Shown here one piece after another: positions 4,456 through 5,055 of a DNA stretch of 5,055 nucleotides. The notes beneath the pieces are model-generated. The model saw only the letters and a program-made list of their open reading frames with translations. It ran no database searches and was not told the origin of the DNA. Positions within the stretch are counted from its first letter, which is position 1. The number at the start of each line of letters is the position of its first letter. Source of the stretch: Fimbriimonadales bacterium (GTDB lineage: Bacteria; Armatimonadota; Fimbriimonadia; Fimbriimonadales; ATM1); contig JAICGT010000111.1 of NCBI GenBank assembly GCA_025922995.1, positions 1 to 5,055 of the forward strand, read 5' to 3'. A program made the position numbers and the translations under genes.

Positions 4456-5055
4456 CATCGGGCTGGCGGCAGTTGCGGCGTCGAGTTACGCGGCCAAAAT
4501 CGAAATTAGGTTCGAATCTGCGACTGAGCGCGAGGTGTGGGTTTTAGACGACACGCCGGACCGTATGCCGCTGGCCGGAAGGGCTTTCAATTCCAAGTCG
4601 ATACCCATCGAAGCGGACGGCGATAGCAAAGTGATCGTCGTTCACGAGCCGAAGACGTCTAGCGTCGCCATCAAGAGAGCCGGCGACATCGAAGGCTCCT
4701 GGACGGTCGATGCCAAGGAGTGGCGTGCCGCAGAAGTAACGGTCAAGGCGTTTACTCGCGGTCGACCTCTGCCGTCGGGCAGGATTGGGCTACACACGCC
4801 GAGCTTTACCAAAACCATGCCTGTCGAGAACGGTGAGGCAAAGTTCTTCGCGGTGCCCTATGGCGACGTCGAGGTTCGGGTGGACTACAAGAACGGCGGT
4901 ATACCTCCGACTGCGCCTCAGATCTTCCGCATCAGCAAGGAGGCCGACGCTTCTGAGCGCACGATCGGCGTAACGGTCGTTGAAGGAGCCGATGCCGCCG
5001 TGCCGGCTGACGGAACCGAATCCGGACAAGCCGCCCAGCCCGCCCGGACCTGGTA
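4436..5055 (+). CDS. Exported protein of unknown function, 3' end cut by window edge
   Basis: I do not recognise this protein. From TTG at 4436 it runs 206 codons without a stop to the edge. The N-terminus is a clear signal peptide: basic TKR, a hydrophobic core ILSIGLAAVAA (residues 5-15), then SSYAA with likely cleavage after residue 19 or 20. The mature part alternates short polar and hydrophobic stretches typical of beta-sandwich domains: about 21-95, then about 99-153, where VTVKAF, RIGLHTPS, AKFFAVPYGDVEVRVDYKNG recall carboxypeptidase-regulatory or Ig-like repeats. That resemblance is by eye only. No cysteine occurs in the visible part, so it is not a lipoprotein by its signal. The tail (about 185-203) is rich in Ala, Pro, Gly and Gln, like a flexible linker before a further domain or membrane anchor outside the window. 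It overlaps nnr by 20 bases in another frame, implying co-translation. The in-frame ATG at 4430 would add only two residues. Confidence 0.75.
   Translation, partial: MTKRILSIGLAAVAASSYAAKIEIRFESATEREVWVLDDTPDRMPLAGRAFNSKSIPIEADGDSKVIVVHEPKTSSVAIKRAGDIEGSWTVDAKEWRAAEVTVKAFTRGRPLPSGRIGLHTPSFTKTMPVENGEAKFFAVPYGDVEVRVDYKNGGIPPTAPQIFRISKEADASERTIGVTVVEGADAAVPADGTESGQAAQPARTW

Noticed and set aside
4785..5029. Short reading frames on both strands near the right end
   Set aside because: They lie within the exported-protein frame, which has a start signal, a signal peptide and continuous coding character; the short frames have none of these.
1..5055. CRISPR array, tRNA/rRNA, insertion sequence, phage or defence genes
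   Set aside because: No spaced identical repeats, cloverleaf sequences, transposase or recombinase motifs, terminal inverted repeats or target duplications were found on reading through the window.

Overview
The window is a dense, moderately GC-rich bacterial chromosomal segment with five protein genes, two of them cut by the window edges. No RNA gene, mobile element, CRISPR array or phage gene is visible. Three genes have a -10-like hexamer 6-8 bases before the start codon and no usable Shine-Dalgarno sequence, which suggests leaderless transcripts. That pattern, the compact layout and the mixed gene content would fit a deep-branching lineage such as Armatimonadota or Deinococcota. This placement is a weak inference, because no marker gene is present.

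Layout. The left part (1-1191) is read on the minus strand: a FlaR/adenylate-kinase-like P-loop NTPase (664-1191) followed by an ECF-type RNA polymerase sigma factor (553 down to the left edge, C-terminus missing). The 110-base gap between them holds a near-consensus housekeeping promoter for the sigma factor, overlaid by an 11-bp direct repeat and two small inverted repeats. A 42-base divergent spacer (1192-1233) separates the NTPase from the plus-strand genes. First comes an M42-family metallo-aminopeptidase (1234-2289), followed by an 82-base gap with a strong bulged hairpin. Then comes a tightly packed, probably co-transcribed set: a SprT-like zinc metalloprotease (2372-2857), a bifunctional NAD(P)H-hydrate epimerase/dehydratase (2854-4455, 4-base overlap), and an exported protein of unknown function (from 4436, 20-base overlap, running off the right edge).

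Functionally this is mostly housekeeping: peptide turnover, NAD(P)H repair, a likely nucleotide-binding kinase, and an environmental-response sigma factor whose probable anti-sigma partner lies outside the window. I see no convincing new defence, mobile or biosynthetic system. The items most worth a second look are the repeat-decorated sigma promoter, the recurring leaderless-type starts, the SprT-NnrDE-exported-protein gene set, and several glycine substitutions in the NnrDE motifs.
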